The notes beneath the pieces are model-generated. The model saw only the letters and a list, made by a program, of their open reading frames with translations. It was not told the DNA's origin and made no database searches. The translations under genes and the position numbers were made by a program. From Geodermatophilus sp. TF02-6 (lineage in GTDB: Bacteria > Actinomycetota > Actinomycetes > Mycobacteriales > Geodermatophilaceae): DNA of 64,000 nucleotides. The DNA is taken from positions 1 through 64,000 of the forward strand of contig NZ_QOHF01000019.1 of assembly GCF_003319115.1 (NCBI RefSeq), given 5' to 3'. Within the stretch, counting starts at the first letter, position 1, and the number at the start of each line of letters is the position of its first letter. Shown piece by piece: positions 48,554 through 61,027 of this stretch.

Positions 48554-49536
48554 GCGTGGAGCAGCGGCCGCTCGGCCGGACGGGGGCCGACGTCAGCGTC
48601 GTCGGCCTGGGCACCTGGCAGCTCGGCGGCGATTGGGGGGACGTCGACGACGACACCGCCGCCGAGGTGCTCGACGCCGCCCTCGACGCCGGGGTGACCC
48701 TGCTCGACACCGCCGACGTCTACGGCGACGGGCGCTCGGAGCAGCGCATCCGCAAGGCGCTGGTCGCCCGCGCGGAGCGGCCGTTCGTCGCGACCAAGGC
48801 CGGCCGCCGCGCAGACCCGTTCGAGGCCGCCACGTTCACGCCGGAGAACCTGCGCGCCTGGATCGACCGGTCCCGCCGCAACCTCGGCGTCGACACCCTG
48901 GACCTGGTGCAGCTGCACTGCCCGCCGACCGCGGTCTACGCAGACGGGCGGGTGTACGACACCCTCGACGGCTTCGTGGCCGACGGCTCGATCGCCGCGT
49001 ACGGCGTCTCGGTGGAGACCGTCGCCGAGGGGCTGACCGCGTTGGAGCACCCGGGGGTGCAGTCGATCCAGGTGATCCTCAACGTCTTCCGGCGCAAGCC
49101 GACCGAGGAGCTGCTGCCCGCGGCGGCCAAGGCGGGTGTCGGCGTCCTCGCCCGCGTGCCGCTGGCCAGCGGTCTGCTGAGCGGTAAGTACGACGAGTCG
49201 ACGCAGTTCCCGCCGGACGACCACCGCACCTTCAACCGCCACGGGGAGGCCTTCGACGTCGGAGAGACCTTCTCCGGCGTCCCCTTCGAGGTGGGGGTGC
49301 AGGCGGCCCGCGAGGTCGCCGAGATCGCCGGCGACGCCCCGACGGCGGCCTTCGCCCTGCGCTGGGTGATCGACCAGCCCGGCGTCACGTCGGTCATCCC
49401 CGGCGCCCGGACGCCTGCGCAGGTGCGCGGCAACGTCGCCGCCGCCGCGCTGCCGCCCCTGACCGACACCCAGCTGGCCGACCTCGAGCGGCTGTACGAC
49501 GAGCGCATCCGCGCCCACGTGCACGACCGCTGGTGA
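48550..49536 (+). CDS. Aldo/keto reductase
   Basis: NADPH-dependent aldo/keto reductase, 328 aa. Asp-Tyr-Lys-His tetrad: [12 protein letters not shown] (D, Y), FVATKAGRR (K), DLVQLHCPP (H). The cofactor end is [15 protein letters not shown]. It resembles general stress-type YajO/MocA-like AKRs; the substrate is unknown. Translationally coupled to hisS. Confidence 0.9.
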   Translation: MSVEQRPLGRTGADVSVVGLGTWQLGGDWGDVDDDTAAEVLDAALDAGVTLLDTADVYGDGRSEQRIRKALVARAERPFVATKAGRRADPFEAATFTPENLRAWIDRSRRNLGVDTLDLVQLHCPPTAVYADGRVYDTLDGFVADGSIAAYGVSVETVAEGLTALEHPGVQSIQVILNVFRRKPTEELLPAAAKAGVGVLARVPLASGLLSGKYDESTQFPPDDHRTFNRHGEAFDVGETFSGVPFEVGVQAAREVAEIAGDAPTAAFALRWVIDQPGVTSVIPGARTPAQVRGNVAAAALPPLTDTQLADLERLYDERIRAHVHDRW

Positions 49537-49571
49537 CTCCGCTCCCTGAGACCTGAGAAAGGCACACCCCA

Positions 49572-51347
49572 GTGCTCCGCACCCACGACGCCGGCACGCT
49601 GCGCGCGTCCGACGCCGGTTCCACCGTCACCCTCGCCGGGTGGGTCGCCCGCCGCCGCGACCACGGCGGCGTGGTCTTCGTCGACCTGCGCGACGCCTCG
49701 GGCTACGTCCAGGTCGTCGTCCGCGAGGAGCAGGCCCACGCGCTGCGCAACGAGTTCTGCGTGCTGGTCACCGGCGAGGTGCGTCGGCGGCCGGAGGGCA
49801 ACGAGAACCTCGAGCTGCCCACCGGGGAGATCGAGGTGGTCGCCACCGAGCTGCGGGTCCTCGCGCCGTCCGCGCCGCTGCCGTTCCCGGTCGAGACCGA
49901 TCAGGCCGCCAGCGACGACGTCCGCTACAAGTACCGCTACCTCGACCTGCGCCGGCAGGGGCCGGCCCGGGCGATCCGGCTGCGCAGCGAGGTCAACCGG
50001 ATCGCCCGCGGGGTCATGGCGCGGCACGGCTTCGTCGAGGTGGAGACGCCGGACCTGACCCGCTCCACGCCCGAGGGTGCGCGCGACTTCGTCGTCCCGG
50101 TGCGGCTGCAGCCGGGCAAGTGGTACGCGCTGCCGCAGTCGCCGCAGCTGTTCAAGCAGCTGCTGATGATCGGCGGGCTGGAGCGCTACTTCCAGATCGC
50201 CCGCTGCTTCCGGGACGAGGACTTCCGCGCCGACCGGCAGCCGGAGTTCACCCAGCTGGACTTCGAGATGAGCTTCGTCGAGCGCGACGACGTGCTGGGG
50301 GTGATCGAGGACGTCGTCCGCGCGCTGTGGGCCGAGTTGGCCTCGTACGAGGTGCCGGAGATCCCGCGGATGAGCTACCGCGAGGCGATGGACCGCTTCG
50401 GCTCGGACAAGCCCGACCTGCGGTTCGGGCTGGAGCTCACCGAGCTGACGTCGTTCTTCGCCGAGACGCCGTTCCGGGTCTTCCAGGCCCCCTACGTGGG
50501 GGCCGTGGTCATGCCCGGTGGCGGCTCGCAGCCGCGGCGGGCGTTCGACGCCTGGCAGGACTGGGCCCGTTCGCGGGGGTACCGCGGGCTGGCGTACGTG
50601 ACCGTCGGGGAGGACGGCACCCTCGGCGGGCCGGTCGCCAAGAACATCTCCGAGCCCGAGCGCGAGGGGCTGGTCGCCGCCGTCGGTTCGCAGCCCGGCG
50701 ACTGCGTGTTCTTCGCCGCCGGTCCCCGCCGCTCGTCGCAGGAGCTGCTCGGCGCGGCGCGCAACGAGATCGCCCGCCGGCTGGAGCTGATCGAGCCCGG
50801 CACGTGGTCGTTCCTGTTCGTCGTCGACTTCCCGATGTTCGAGCAGCTCGAGGACGGCGAGTGGACGTTCACGCACCACCCGTTCACCTCGCCCACCCCC
50901 GAGTGGCGGGAGCGGTTCGCCGAGGACAAGGCGAACGCGCTGTCCGACGCCTACGACCTGGTGGTCAACGGCAACGAGCTGGCCAGCGGCTCGGTCCGCA
51001 TCGCCGACCCGGAGCTGCAGGAGCGGGTGTTCGAGACCCTCGGGATGTCCCGGGAGGAGGCCCGCGAGCGGTTCGGGTTCTTCCTCGAGGCGTTCTCCTA
51101 CGGCCCGCCGCCGCACGCCGGCGCCGCGCTCGGCTGGGACCGGCTGACCGCGCTGCTGGCCGGCGTCGACTCGATCCGGGAGGTCATCGCCTTCCCCAAG
51201 ACCGGCGCCGGGTACGACCCGCTGACGGGTGCGCCGACGCCGATCACCGAGGCGCAGCGCAAGGAGGCCGGCATCGACGCGAAGCCGCAGGAGCCGCCCC
51301 TGCCCGGCGAGCCCGGCGCCCCCGGGCCGAGCGACCCGACCCGCTGA
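49572..51347 (+). CDS. aspS: Aspartyl-tRNA synthetase
   Basis: Bacterial-type class IIb synthetase, 591 aa. OB anticodon domain ([20 protein letters not shown]), motif 1 and flipping-loop region [19 protein letters not shown], motif 2 [23 protein letters not shown] insertion (about 285-420), and motif 3 [22 protein letters not shown] precedes the GTG. Whether it also charges tRNA-Asn cannot be decided from sequence alone. Confidence 0.97.
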   Translation: MLRTHDAGTLRASDAGSTVTLAGWVARRRDHGGVVFVDLRDASGYVQVVVREEQAHALRNEFCVLVTGEVRRRPEGNENLELPTGEIEVVATELRVLAPSAPLPFPVETDQAASDDVRYKYRYLDLRRQGPARAIRLRSEVNRIARGVMARHGFVEVETPDLTRSTPEGARDFVVPVRLQPGKWYALPQSPQLFKQLLMIGGLERYFQIARCFRDEDFRADRQPEFTQLDFEMSFVERDDVLGVIEDVVRALWAELASYEVPEIPRMSYREAMDRFGSDKPDLRFGLELTELTSFFAETPFRVFQAPYVGAVVMPGGGSQPRRAFDAWQDWARSRGYRGLAYVTVGEDGTLGGPVAKNISEPEREGLVAAVGSQPGDCVFFAAGPRRSSQELLGAARNEIARRLELIEPGTWSFLFVVDFPMFEQLEDGEWTFTHHPFTSPTPEWRERFAEDKANALSDAYDLVVNGNELASGSVRIADPELQERVFETLGMSREEARERFGFFLEAFSYGPPPHAGAALGWDRLTALLAGVDSIREVIAFPKTGAGYDPLTGAPTPITEAQRKEAGIDAKPQEPPLPGEPGAPGPSDPTR

Positions 51348-51365
51348 GGCCGCCGCAGCCCCGTC

Positions 51366-51424
51366 GTGATCATCGGCGGGTGGCTGCCGCTGTCCGCGTG
51401 TCGGTCAGCCACCTGCCGATGGTC
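51366..51424. repeat. Paired palindrome A between aspS and a DUF559 gene
   Basis: The arm at 51366-51386 begins GTGATCATCGGCGGGTGGCT and pairs with the arm at 51406-51424 (CAGCCACCTGCCGATGGTC, G-T wobbles). It is nearly the same palindrome as at 52388-52449 and contains the stop and last codons of the DUF559 gene. Position fits a bidirectional terminator. Confidence 0.8.
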
Positions 51425-52295
51425 GAGGCATCCCGGGCCGCCAGCCGCGACTCGTCAGTGCTCGGCGCGTGCGGTCGACGACGACCGTGGGGAACTCCGC
51501 GTGCCGTGCGGCGAACCGGAGCACCAGCCAGCCGTCCGCGGCCATCAGCGAGTACCGGTCGATGTCCTTGCCGAACTGCTCCGGTTCCGCGTGCTGCCGA
51601 CCCTCGTACTCCACCAGCACCTTCCACTCTTCGTACCCGAGGTCGCCGTGCGCCACGACCCGCCCCCACCGGTCACGGACGTCGACCTGCTGCTGCGGGT
51701 CCGGCAGGTCGCTGGTGACCAGCCAGTACCGCACCAGGCTCTCCGGGCGGGACATCGACCTCGGCGTGAGGAGGGGCGCGCACCGCCGCACGCGCACCAC
51801 ACCGCGGACCCGGGTCGCGCGCTCCAGACGTCGAGCGAGCGCCTCGGCCGGCAGGTGACCGCCGCGCATCAGCGCGTCGCCGACCGCGACGAGTTCGTGG
51901 GACGGGAGGCGCTCGGCGAGGTCGAGCCAGGTCTGCGGCCCGGACGTCGTCCGCAGACCGCGGTGCACGACGACGTCCTCCTCGGTGAGCCGGCGCGCGT
52001 GGACGACGAACTCGGCGCGCTGGGGCAGCACCCGGCGCGGGGTCATGGCGACGTGGGCGCGGACCGGCATGTCGACGTGCGTCCCGAGCAGCGCCGCCGC
52101 GGTGCCGTGGCTGTAGGCGGCGTCCGCGGGGAGCAGGCCGGCCAGCAGCGCCAGGCGTTCCCGCTGGTCGATGGCGTCGTCCAGGCGCACGACGAAGTCG
52201 TGGGCCAGCCGGACGAACCGGGAGCCGCGCAGCTGGGCCCGGGTCAGCCCGGCGGCGCGGGCGGAGGCGGTGGTGTAGGCCGGGGGCAGGGACAT
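51405..52295 (-). CDS. AbiEi-like / DUF559-domain protein
   Basis: Predicted two-part protein, 296 aa. The N-terminal half resembles type IV toxin-antitoxin AbiEi/transcriptional-regulator-like proteins (TRAQLRGSRFVRLAHDFVVR, then AAYSHGTAAALLGTHV). The C-terminal end has the DUF559/Vsr-like endonuclease-fold segment VLVEYEGRQHAEPEQFGKDI and RYSLMAADGWLVLRF. Such stand-alone genes are frequent and variable in actinobacteria; activity is unproven. No AbiEii toxin is adjacent. The last codons lie in palindrome A, and palindrome B lies upstream. Confidence 0.8.
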   Translation of the reverse strand: MSLPPAYTTASARAAGLTRAQLRGSRFVRLAHDFVVRLDDAIDQRERLALLAGLLPADAAYSHGTAAALLGTHVDMPVRAHVAMTPRRVLPQRAEFVVHARRLTEEDVVVHRGLRTTSGPQTWLDLAERLPSHELVAVGDALMRGGHLPAEALARRLERATRVRGVVRVRRCAPLLTPRSMSRPESLVRYWLVTSDLPDPQQQVDVRDRWGRVVAHGDLGYEEWKVLVEYEGRQHAEPEQFGKDIDRYSLMAADGWLVLRFAARHAEFPTVVVDRTRRALTSRGWRPGMPRPSAGG

Positions 52296-52387
52296 GCGGT
52301 CGACGCTGCCCCGGCTGCACCGTGCGCGGACGAGCCGATGGAAGGCTGTGGAGCCGCGTGAGCCCTGTGGACAGCGGTGCCGCTTCC

Positions 52388-52449
52388 GTGATCATCGGCG
52401 GGTGGCTGCCCGACTCGCCCGGCGGGCGCAGCCACCCGCCGATGGTCAC
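52388..52449. repeat. Paired palindrome B between the DUF559 gene and an aldo/keto reductase
   Basis: The 22-bp arms at 52388-52409 and 52428-52449 form a near-perfect hairpin (one G-T wobble). The left arm begins with the same 20 bases as palindrome A. It lies downstream of the minus-strand aldo/keto reductase and upstream of the DUF559 gene. Confidence 0.85.
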
Positions 52450-52502
52450 GGCGCGAGGGGGACGGGCGCGGGGATTACGGCACCAGGATCACGGCGCGGG
52501 GT

Positions 52503-53363
52503 TCAGCCGGCGTCGAGGCGGGCGAGCTGCTCGGGGGTCAGCCGCAGGTCCGCCGCCGCGGCCGAGTCGACGATGGACGACGGCCGGGAGGCGCCCGGGA
52601 TCGGGACGACGACGTCGGCCTGCGCCAGGTGCCAGGCCAGCGTCACCCGGTACACCGAGACGCCCAGCTCGCGGGCCACCTCGCTGAACGCGGGTGCCGT
52701 CGACGACAGCGACCCGGCCGAGGACACGCCGCCGAACGGGCTCCACGGCAGGAAGGCCAGCCCGTGCGCCGCGCAGTGCGCCAGCTCGTCGCGGGAGTTC
52801 CGCCAGCCGGGGGAGTACTGGTTCTGCACGCCGACCAGCGCCGGGCCGACGATCGAGCGGGCGACGTCGATCTGGGCGACGTCGGCGTTGGAGACGCCGA
52901 CCATGCGCACCAGCCCGTCGTCGGCCAGGGCCCGCAGCGCGCCCATCGACTCCTCCCACGGCGTGGCCGGGTCCGGCCGGTGGAACTGGTAGAGGCCGAT
53001 CGCGTCGACCCCGAGCCGGCGCAGCGACGCCTCGCACGCCCGGCGCAGGTACGCCGGGGAGCCGTCGAGCTCCCAGTCGCTGCCGCGCCGGGTGTGCCCG
53101 CCCTTGGTCGCGACCAGGACGTCGTCCGTGGACCTCCCGTACGAGCGCAGCGCCCGGGCCACGAGCTCCTCGTTGTGGCCGAACTCGGCCTCGCCGGCGG
53201 CGTAGGCGTCGGCGGTGTCGACGAGGGTGACGCCGGCGTCGAGCGCGGCGTGCACCACCGCCTCGGCCTCCTCCGGCGTCGGGCGGTCGGACTTGGTCGA
53301 CAGGGGCATCGCCCCCAGGCCGATGGCGCCCACGGTCACGTCTCCGATGCGTCGCTGCTGCAC
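52503..53363 (-). CDS. Aldo/keto reductase
   Basis: Aldo/keto reductase, 286 aa. Active-site set [13 protein letters not shown] (D, Y), [11 protein letters not shown] (K), [11 protein letters not shown] (H), and cofactor end [15 protein letters not shown]. It is closer to the plant-pathogen/oxidoreductase YajO-type group than to the AKR near hisS. GTG start. Divergent from rarA, 36 bp between start codons. The substrate is unknown. Confidence 0.9.
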   Translation of the reverse strand: MQQRRIGDVTVGAIGLGAMPLSTKSDRPTPEEAEAVVHAALDAGVTLVDTADAYAAGEAEFGHNEELVARALRSYGRSTDDVLVATKGGHTRRGSDWELDGSPAYLRRACEASLRRLGVDAIGLYQFHRPDPATPWEESMGALRALADDGLVRMVGVSNADVAQIDVARSIVGPALVGVQNQYSPGWRNSRDELAHCAAHGLAFLPWSPFGGVSSAGSLSSTAPAFSEVARELGVSVYRVTLAWHLAQADVVVPIPGASRPSSIVDSAAAADLRLTPEQLARLDAG

Positions 53364-53385
53364 GGGACCTGTCGTGCCCCCCGGG

Positions 53386-53391
53386 TAGCGT
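53386..53391 (+). promoter_or_regulatory. -10 hexamer of rarA (leaderless)
   Basis: TAGCGT is 8 nt before the GTG at 53400; no Shine-Dalgarno is visible. Confidence 0.45.
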
Positions 53392-53399
53392 CCTCACCC

Positions 53400-54758
53400 G
53401 TGAGTTCGCTGTTCGACGAGCCGGCCGAGGAGGGCGTCGGTGTCGACCCGGGTGCTGGGCGGGTGGGGAGGCCACTCGCCGTCCGGATGCGGCCACGCTC
53501 GCTGGACGAGGTCGTCGGCCAGCAGCACCTGCTCGGCCCCCGCGCCCCGCTGCGCCGGCTGGTCGAGGGCGACGAGCCCATGTCGGTGGTGCTGTACGGC
53601 CCGCCCGGCACCGGCAAGACGACGCTGGCGCACGTCGTGTCCCTGGCCACCCGGCGGCAGTTCGTGCAGCTCTCCGCCCTCGACGCCGGGGTCAAGGAGG
53701 TCCGCGCGGTCATCACCGCCGCCAAGCGCGAGCTCAACTACGCCGGCCGGCGCACCGTGCTGTTCATCGACGAGGTGCACCGCTTCTCCAGGACCCAGCA
53801 GGACAGCCTGCTGTCCGCGGTCGAGGACCGCATCGTCAGCCTGGTCGCCGCGACCACCGAGAACCCCAACTTCAGCGTGGTCGGCCCGCTGCTGTCCCGG
53901 AGCCTGGTCCTCGCCCTGCAGCCGCTGTCCGACGACGACGTCCGCACCGTGCTGCGCCGGGCGCTGACCAGCGACCGCGGGCTGGACGGCGCGGTGACGC
54001 TGACCGCGGAGGCGGAGGAGCACCTGGTCCGGGTCGCCGGGGGCGACGCCCGCAAGGCGCTGACCGCCCTGGAGTCCGGAGCCGGCGCGGCGCGGGCCGC
54101 GGGCGCGACCGAGGTCGACCTGCACACCCTGGAGACGGCGGTCGCCCAGGCCGCCGTCCGCTACGACCGGTCCGGCGACCAGCACTACGACATCGCCAGC
54201 GCGCTGATCAAGTCGATCCGCGGCTCCGACGTCGACGCCGCGCTGCACTACCTGGCCCGCATGGTGGAGGCGGGGGAGGACCCGCGCTTCATCGCCCGCC
54301 GGTTGGTGATCTCCGCCAGCGAGGACGTCGGCATGGCCGATCCGACGGCGCTGCAGACCGCGGTCGCGGCCGCCGACGCGGTGGCCTTCCTCGGCATGCC
54401 CGAGGGGCGGATCCCGCTGGCGCAGGCCGTCGTCCACCTGGCCACCGCGCCGAAGTCCAACGCCGCCTACACCGCCATCGAGCGGGCGATCGCCGACGTC
54501 CGCGCCGGGCTGGCCGGGCCGGTGCCGCCCGGGCTGCGCGACGCCCACTACGCCGGGGCGAAGCAGCTGGGCCACGGCGGGAGCTACGTCTACCCGCACG
54601 ACACGCCCGACGGGATCGTGCCGCAGCAGTACCCGCCCGACGCCCTCGTCGGCCGCGACTACTACCGCCCCACCACGCGCGGTGCCGAGGGCCCGATCGC
54701 CGCCCGACTGGGGAAGCTGCGGGCGATCGTCAGACGGCAGCCGTTCCCCGAGGGGTAG
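53400..54758 (+). CDS. rarA: Replication-associated recombination protein RarA (MgsA)
   Basis: AAA+ ATPase acting at stalled replication forks; 452 aa. Seen: [20 protein letters not shown], Walker [16 protein letters not shown], Walker [17 protein letters not shown], sensor 1 [13 protein letters not shown], and the C-terminal tetramerisation domain ([33 protein letters not shown]). The GTG at 53400 replaces an upstream in-frame start that would overlap the divergent gene. Confidence 0.95.
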   Translation: MSSLFDEPAEEGVGVDPGAGRVGRPLAVRMRPRSLDEVVGQQHLLGPRAPLRRLVEGDEPMSVVLYGPPGTGKTTLAHVVSLATRRQFVQLSALDAGVKEVRAVITAAKRELNYAGRRTVLFIDEVHRFSRTQQDSLLSAVEDRIVSLVAATTENPNFSVVGPLLSRSLVLALQPLSDDDVRTVLRRALTSDRGLDGAVTLTAEAEEHLVRVAGGDARKALTALESGAGAARAAGATEVDLHTLETAVAQAAVRYDRSGDQHYDIASALIKSIRGSDVDAALHYLARMVEAGEDPRFIARRLVISASEDVGMADPTALQTAVAAADAVAFLGMPEGRIPLAQAVVHLATAPKSNAAYTAIERAIADVRAGLAGPVPPGLRDAHYAGAKQLGHGGSYVYPHDTPDGIVPQQYPPDALVGRDYYRPTTRGAEGPIAARLGKLRAIVRRQPFPEG

Positions 54759-54968
54759 CGGGCGGGGAACGGACCGGGGCGCGGATGGGGCACCTCCCGC
54801 TTGCGGGGACTGACCGACGGCATGGTCCGGCGTGGTCGCCGAGTCCCCGGTGGGGCACGGACGGCGTCCGGCCGCCCCGGCTACTGTGATCTGGCCGGGC
54901 CGACGTCCCCCGATCGGCGCCGCACGTCCGCGCCGAGACGAGCCGATCCGGAGAACAGGAGGCCCCTC

Positions 54969-55499
54969 GTGTCCCCAGGAGAGTGGGCGGGACTGGTCGC
55001 AGCGCTGGCTCTGCTGCTGCTGGTGGGGCTGCTCGCCGTGCCGCTGCTCAAGCTGGGTCGCACGCTCGACGAGGCGACGCTGGCCATCCGCGAGGCTCGT
55101 GAGCAGGCCGCGTCCGGCTTCCGCTCCGCCCCGCCGGCGGTCCCCTCCGGTCGGGGCGTTCCCGAGCGGGTCGACGACACCCGGGACGAGGTGCCGGGTG
55201 CGGCGACCGGCAGCGCCCCGTCGACCGGCAGCGCCCCGGCGACCGGCAGCGTCCCGGCGACCCGCACGGCCCCGTCGCCCGGCACGGCCCCCTCGGCGGG
55301 CTTCGAGGCTCCGCAGACGAGCGTGGTCGCCGCCACGGTCGGCGGATCCCTGATCAAGGTGGCCGCGTACGGTCACGGCCTGCGCGCCGCGACCCGGCGC
55401 CGGTTGGCCGAGCGTGCCCTGGCCGAGGCCGCCCGCTCCGACCGGGAGCTGCGCCGCGCGCTGCGCACCGCGCGGCAGGGAGCCCGGGGGACGGTGTGA
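54969..55499 (+). CDS. DUF948-like single-pass membrane protein
   Basis: 176 aa. One N-terminal membrane helix (WAGLVAALALLLLVGLLAVP) and LKLGRTLDEATLAIREAREQ, as in DUF948 proteins; then a low-complexity Ala/Thr/Ser/Pro stretch (about 75-105) and an Arg/Ala-rich helical end. AGGAGG before the GTG. A possible -10 (TACTGT) is at 54882. The pair with the next gene before alaS is conserved in actinobacteria; function unknown. Confidence 0.75.
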   Translation: MSPGEWAGLVAALALLLLVGLLAVPLLKLGRTLDEATLAIREAREQAASGFRSAPPAVPSGRGVPERVDDTRDEVPGAATGSAPSTGSAPATGSVPATRTAPSPGTAPSAGFEAPQTSVVAATVGGSLIKVAAYGHGLRAATRRRLAERALAEAARSDRELRRALRTARQGARGTV

Positions 55500-55786
55500 T
55501 GCGTCGGCTGTTCTGGCTCGGGATGGGGACCACCATGGGCGCCCTGGCGATGCGCCGGCTGTCCCGGGTGGCCGAGCGGCTGACCCCGCAGGGCGTCGCC
55601 GGTTCCCTGGCCGAGGCGCTGCACGAGCTCGCCGGGGCGATCGGTGAGTTCGGCGCCGACGTGCGTGCCGCCGCCGCCGAGCGGGAGGCCGAGCTGCGCG
55701 CCCAGACCGGGCTGACCGCCCCGCTGCCGTCATCGGCCCGGCTGCACCTGCCGGCCGCCCGAGGCGTACCCGCCGTCGACCGCTGA
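55499..55786 (+). CDS. Small membrane-associated protein (DUF6167-like)
   Basis: 95 aa. N-terminal hydrophobic/amphipathic segment RRLFWLGMGTTMGALAMRRL, then an Ala-rich helix ending in acidic/Arg repeats (VRAAAAEREAELRAQTG). The ATG at 55499 overlaps the previous stop as TGATG; GTG at 55496 is an alternative. Its place between a DUF948 protein and alaS matches a conserved actinobacterial pair of unknown function. Confidence 0.7.
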   Translation: MRRLFWLGMGTTMGALAMRRLSRVAERLTPQGVAGSLAEALHELAGAIGEFGADVRAAAAEREAELRAQTGLTAPLPSSARLHLPAARGVPAVDR

Positions 55787-55846
55787 GCCCCCGACGCCGG
55801 TCCGCCCCGACCGAGAGACCAGAGCGAGAGACCAGAGTAGGACCTG

Positions 55847-58561
<2,715 letters not shown>

Positions 58562-58566
58562 GCGAG

Positions 58567-59229
58567 GTGTCCGAGCAGCGCCCCGACGACACGGGTCCGG
58601 TGGGGCAGCGCCGGGTGCGCCGCCCGGCGGTGCCGCCACCCCCGCCGGTCCGACCCCGGTCGAACCCCGCCCAGCCGGTGCACCACCGCACCGAGCAGAT
58701 CGACCTGTCCGCCGGGTTCCCGCCGGTGCGGCACGAGACCGCGCAGATCGACCTGTCCGGCGGGCTGCCCGGTGGCCTGCCCATCCCGCCCCGCCGGCCG
58801 CGGCAGGGACGCCGGCTGGGCCTCGACGTGGGCACCGTCCGCGTCGGCGTGGCGATCTCCGACCCGACGGGGACGCTGGCCAGCCCGCTGGAGACGGTGC
58901 GGCGGGCCCGTGACGAGTCCGACCTGGACCGCATCGCCGCCCTCGTGGCGGAACACGAGGTGACCGAGGTGGTCGTGGGGGAGCCGAGGCACCTCTCGGG
59001 TGCGTCGGGCGCCTCGGCGCGGGAGGCCCGTGCCTACGCTCGGGCCCTGGGCGGGCGCATCGGCTCCGTGCCCGTGCACCTCGTCGACGAGAGGCTCTCC
59101 ACCGTGACCGCAGCCAGCTCCCTCCGGGCGAACGGTCTCGACAGCCGTCAGCAGCGCGGGGTGATCGACCAGGCCGCGGCCGTCGTCATCCTCCAGGCCT
59201 ACCTGGACGCCCAGCGGGAGCGCACGTGA
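58567..59229 (+). CDS. ruvX: RuvX/YqgF-family Holliday-junction resolvase-like protein
   Basis: Putative pre-16S rRNA nuclease/Holliday-junction resolvase-like, 220 aa. The RNase H-like domain starts at about residue 80 (RLGLDVGTVRVGVAISDPTG), then EVVVGEPRHLSG, HLVDERLSTVTAA and QAAAVVILQAYLD. The 80-residue Pro-rich N-terminal extension is unusual; E. coli YqgF is 138 aa. It contains two copies of an E/A-QIDLS(A/G)G motif. GTG at 58567 is chosen because GGGAGGTG lies 6 nt upstream; GTG at 58558 is also open. Confidence 0.9.
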   Translation: MSEQRPDDTGPVGQRRVRRPAVPPPPPVRPRSNPAQPVHHRTEQIDLSAGFPPVRHETAQIDLSGGLPGGLPIPPRRPRQGRRLGLDVGTVRVGVAISDPTGTLASPLETVRRARDESDLDRIAALVAEHEVTEVVVGEPRHLSGASGASAREARAYARALGGRIGSVPVHLVDERLSTVTAASSLRANGLDSRQQRGVIDQAAAVVILQAYLDAQRERT

Positions 59230-59272
59230 ACGAGCGCGCGAGCTCACCGCCGAGCACAGCGGCGACGCCGGC

Positions 59273-61027
59273 GTGGCCGACGAGCGCCGGCGGGGCGGGC
59301 CGGTGAGCGACCCGACCCCGCCGTACCGGCAGGGTCGGCACGCCTCTCCCGACGTCCCGGGCGGGACGCCCGCACCCGCGCGGCCGGCCGGCCCGCGGGC
59401 CGCCGCCCCCCCGGCCGGCGTCCGTCCGCGCGAGGAGGCGCCGCGGCCGGGAGCCGCGCAGCGCCCCTCCGGCCCCCGGCCCACCACCCCGGACGACGAC
59501 CGCAGCACCGGCCCCCTGGTCCGCCCGGCCGGCAGCACGGTCGCCGGCGCCGCGCTGCGCTCCGGCGACCCGGCGGACCCCGAGCGCCCCGCGCACCCGT
59601 CGGCCCCGCTGCCCGACCTGCCCCCGCGGCCGGCGGGCACCTGGTCGCGCCTGCAGCGCCGCGCCGACGGCGCCCCCGACGACGACGCGACCGTGGCCCG
59701 GCCCGTGGGCGCCGTCCCCGGGGTGCCCGGCGGCCCGCACGACGACGACACCGGCGCCCAGCCGCTGGACCCGCACGCCCGGGACGACCGTGCCCGGGAC
59801 GACCGTGCCCGGGACGACCGGGCCTGGGACGACGAGGACTCGACCGGCGGCCTGGAGGTGCTCGGCACCGCCGGCACGGAGGAGCCCCGCCGACCGCGGC
59901 GCCGGTCCCGACGCGACCAGGGCGACCTCGACGGGGGCTCCGGCGACCGGTCCTCCGGCGGGGCGCGCCGGCCCCGCCGCCGGCGCAGCCCGCTGGCCGT
60001 CGTCCTGTCCCTCGCGGTCCTCGCCGGCCTGGTGGCCGGGATCGTGCTCGGCGGAAAGGCGCTGATCGGCCTGGTGAACCCGCCCGACGAGGACTACACG
60101 GGCCAGGGGAGCGGCAGCGTCGAGGTGCGGATCGCCGAGGGCGACACCCTCAGCGACATCGCCCGCACCCTGCAGACGCAAGGGGTCATCGCCTCGGTGG
60201 GCCCGTTCGTCGACGCTGCAGAGACCCAGCCGGCGGCGACCGGCATCCAGCCCGGCGTCTACGCCATGCGCGCGCAGATGAGCGGGCAGGCGGCCCTCGA
60301 CCTGCTGCTCGACCCGGCCACCCGACAGGTCACGCGGGTGACGATCCCGGAGGGCTTCACCGTCCGGGCGGTGCTCGAGCGGCTGGCCGAGGACACCGGC
60401 CGGCCGCTGGCCGACTTCGAGGCCGCCGCCGCCGACCCCGCCGCGCTGGGCCTGCCCGCCTACGCGGGCGGTCAGCTGGAGGGCTTCCTCTTCCCGGCCA
60501 CCTACGAGTTCACGCCCGACGACACCCCCGCCGACGTGCTCCGGGAGATGGTCGGCCAGTTCACCGCCACCGCCGCGCGCCTGCAGCTCGAGCAGCGCGC
60601 GGCCGCGGCCGGCCGGTCGCCGTACGACGTGGTCACCGTGGCCTCGATGGTGCAGTCCGAGACCCGGCTGGACGACGAGCGGCGAGACGTCGCGCAGGTG
60701 GTCTACAACCGGCTCGACCGGGGGATCGCGCTCGGCATCGACGCCACCATCGCCTACGGGCTGGGCAAGAACGGCAACGACCTGACCGTCACCGACCTGC
60801 AGACCGACGACCCGTACAACACGCGCACCCGCCCCGGTCTGCCACCGACGCCGATCAGCAACCCCGGCGAGGCCAGCCTCGAGGCGGCGCTGGCGCCCAC
60901 CACCGGGGACCTCCTGTACTACGTGCTCGAGTCCGCCGACGGGCGACACTTCTTCACGGCCGACTACGGACAGTTCCAGGCGGCGCGGGAGCGCTGCGCC
61001 GCCGCCGGCCTCGGCTGCGGTGGCTGA
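59273..61027 (+). CDS. mltG: Endolytic transglycosylase MltG
   Basis: Inner-membrane murein transglycosylase cutting nascent glycan strands; 584 aa. A 240-residue Pro/Arg/Asp-rich cytoplasmic head (with three ARDDR units), one membrane helix (SPLAVVLSLAVLAGLVAGIV), a LysM-like start (VRIAEGDTLSDIARTL) and the YceG domain with the catalytic Glu in VASMVQSETRLDDERRDVAQ, then YGLGKNGNDLTVTDLQ. GTG at 59303 is an alternative start. Confidence 0.92.
   Translation: MADERRRGGPVSDPTPPYRQGRHASPDVPGGTPAPARPAGPRAAAPPAGVRPREEAPRPGAAQRPSGPRPTTPDDDRSTGPLVRPAGSTVAGAALRSGDPADPERPAHPSAPLPDLPPRPAGTWSRLQRRADGAPDDDATVARPVGAVPGVPGGPHDDDTGAQPLDPHARDDRARDDRARDDRAWDDEDSTGGLEVLGTAGTEEPRRPRRRSRRDQGDLDGGSGDRSSGGARRPRRRRSPLAVVLSLAVLAGLVAGIVLGGKALIGLVNPPDEDYTGQGSGSVEVRIAEGDTLSDIARTLQTQGVIASVGPFVDAAETQPAATGIQPGVYAMRAQMSGQAALDLLLDPATRQVTRVTIPEGFTVRAVLERLAEDTGRPLADFEAAAADPAALGLPAYAGGQLEGFLFPATYEFTPDDTPADVLREMVGQFTATAARLQLEQRAAAAGRSPYDVVTVASMVQSETRLDDERRDVAQVVYNRLDRGIALGIDATIAYGLGKNGNDLTVTDLQTDDPYNTRTRPGLPPTPISNPGEASLEAALAPTTGDLLYYVLESADGRHFFTADYGQFQAARERCAAAGLGCGG

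Noticed and set aside
52629-53399. Upstream extension of rarA
   Set aside because: Overlaps the opposite aldo/keto reductase gene and has no homology.
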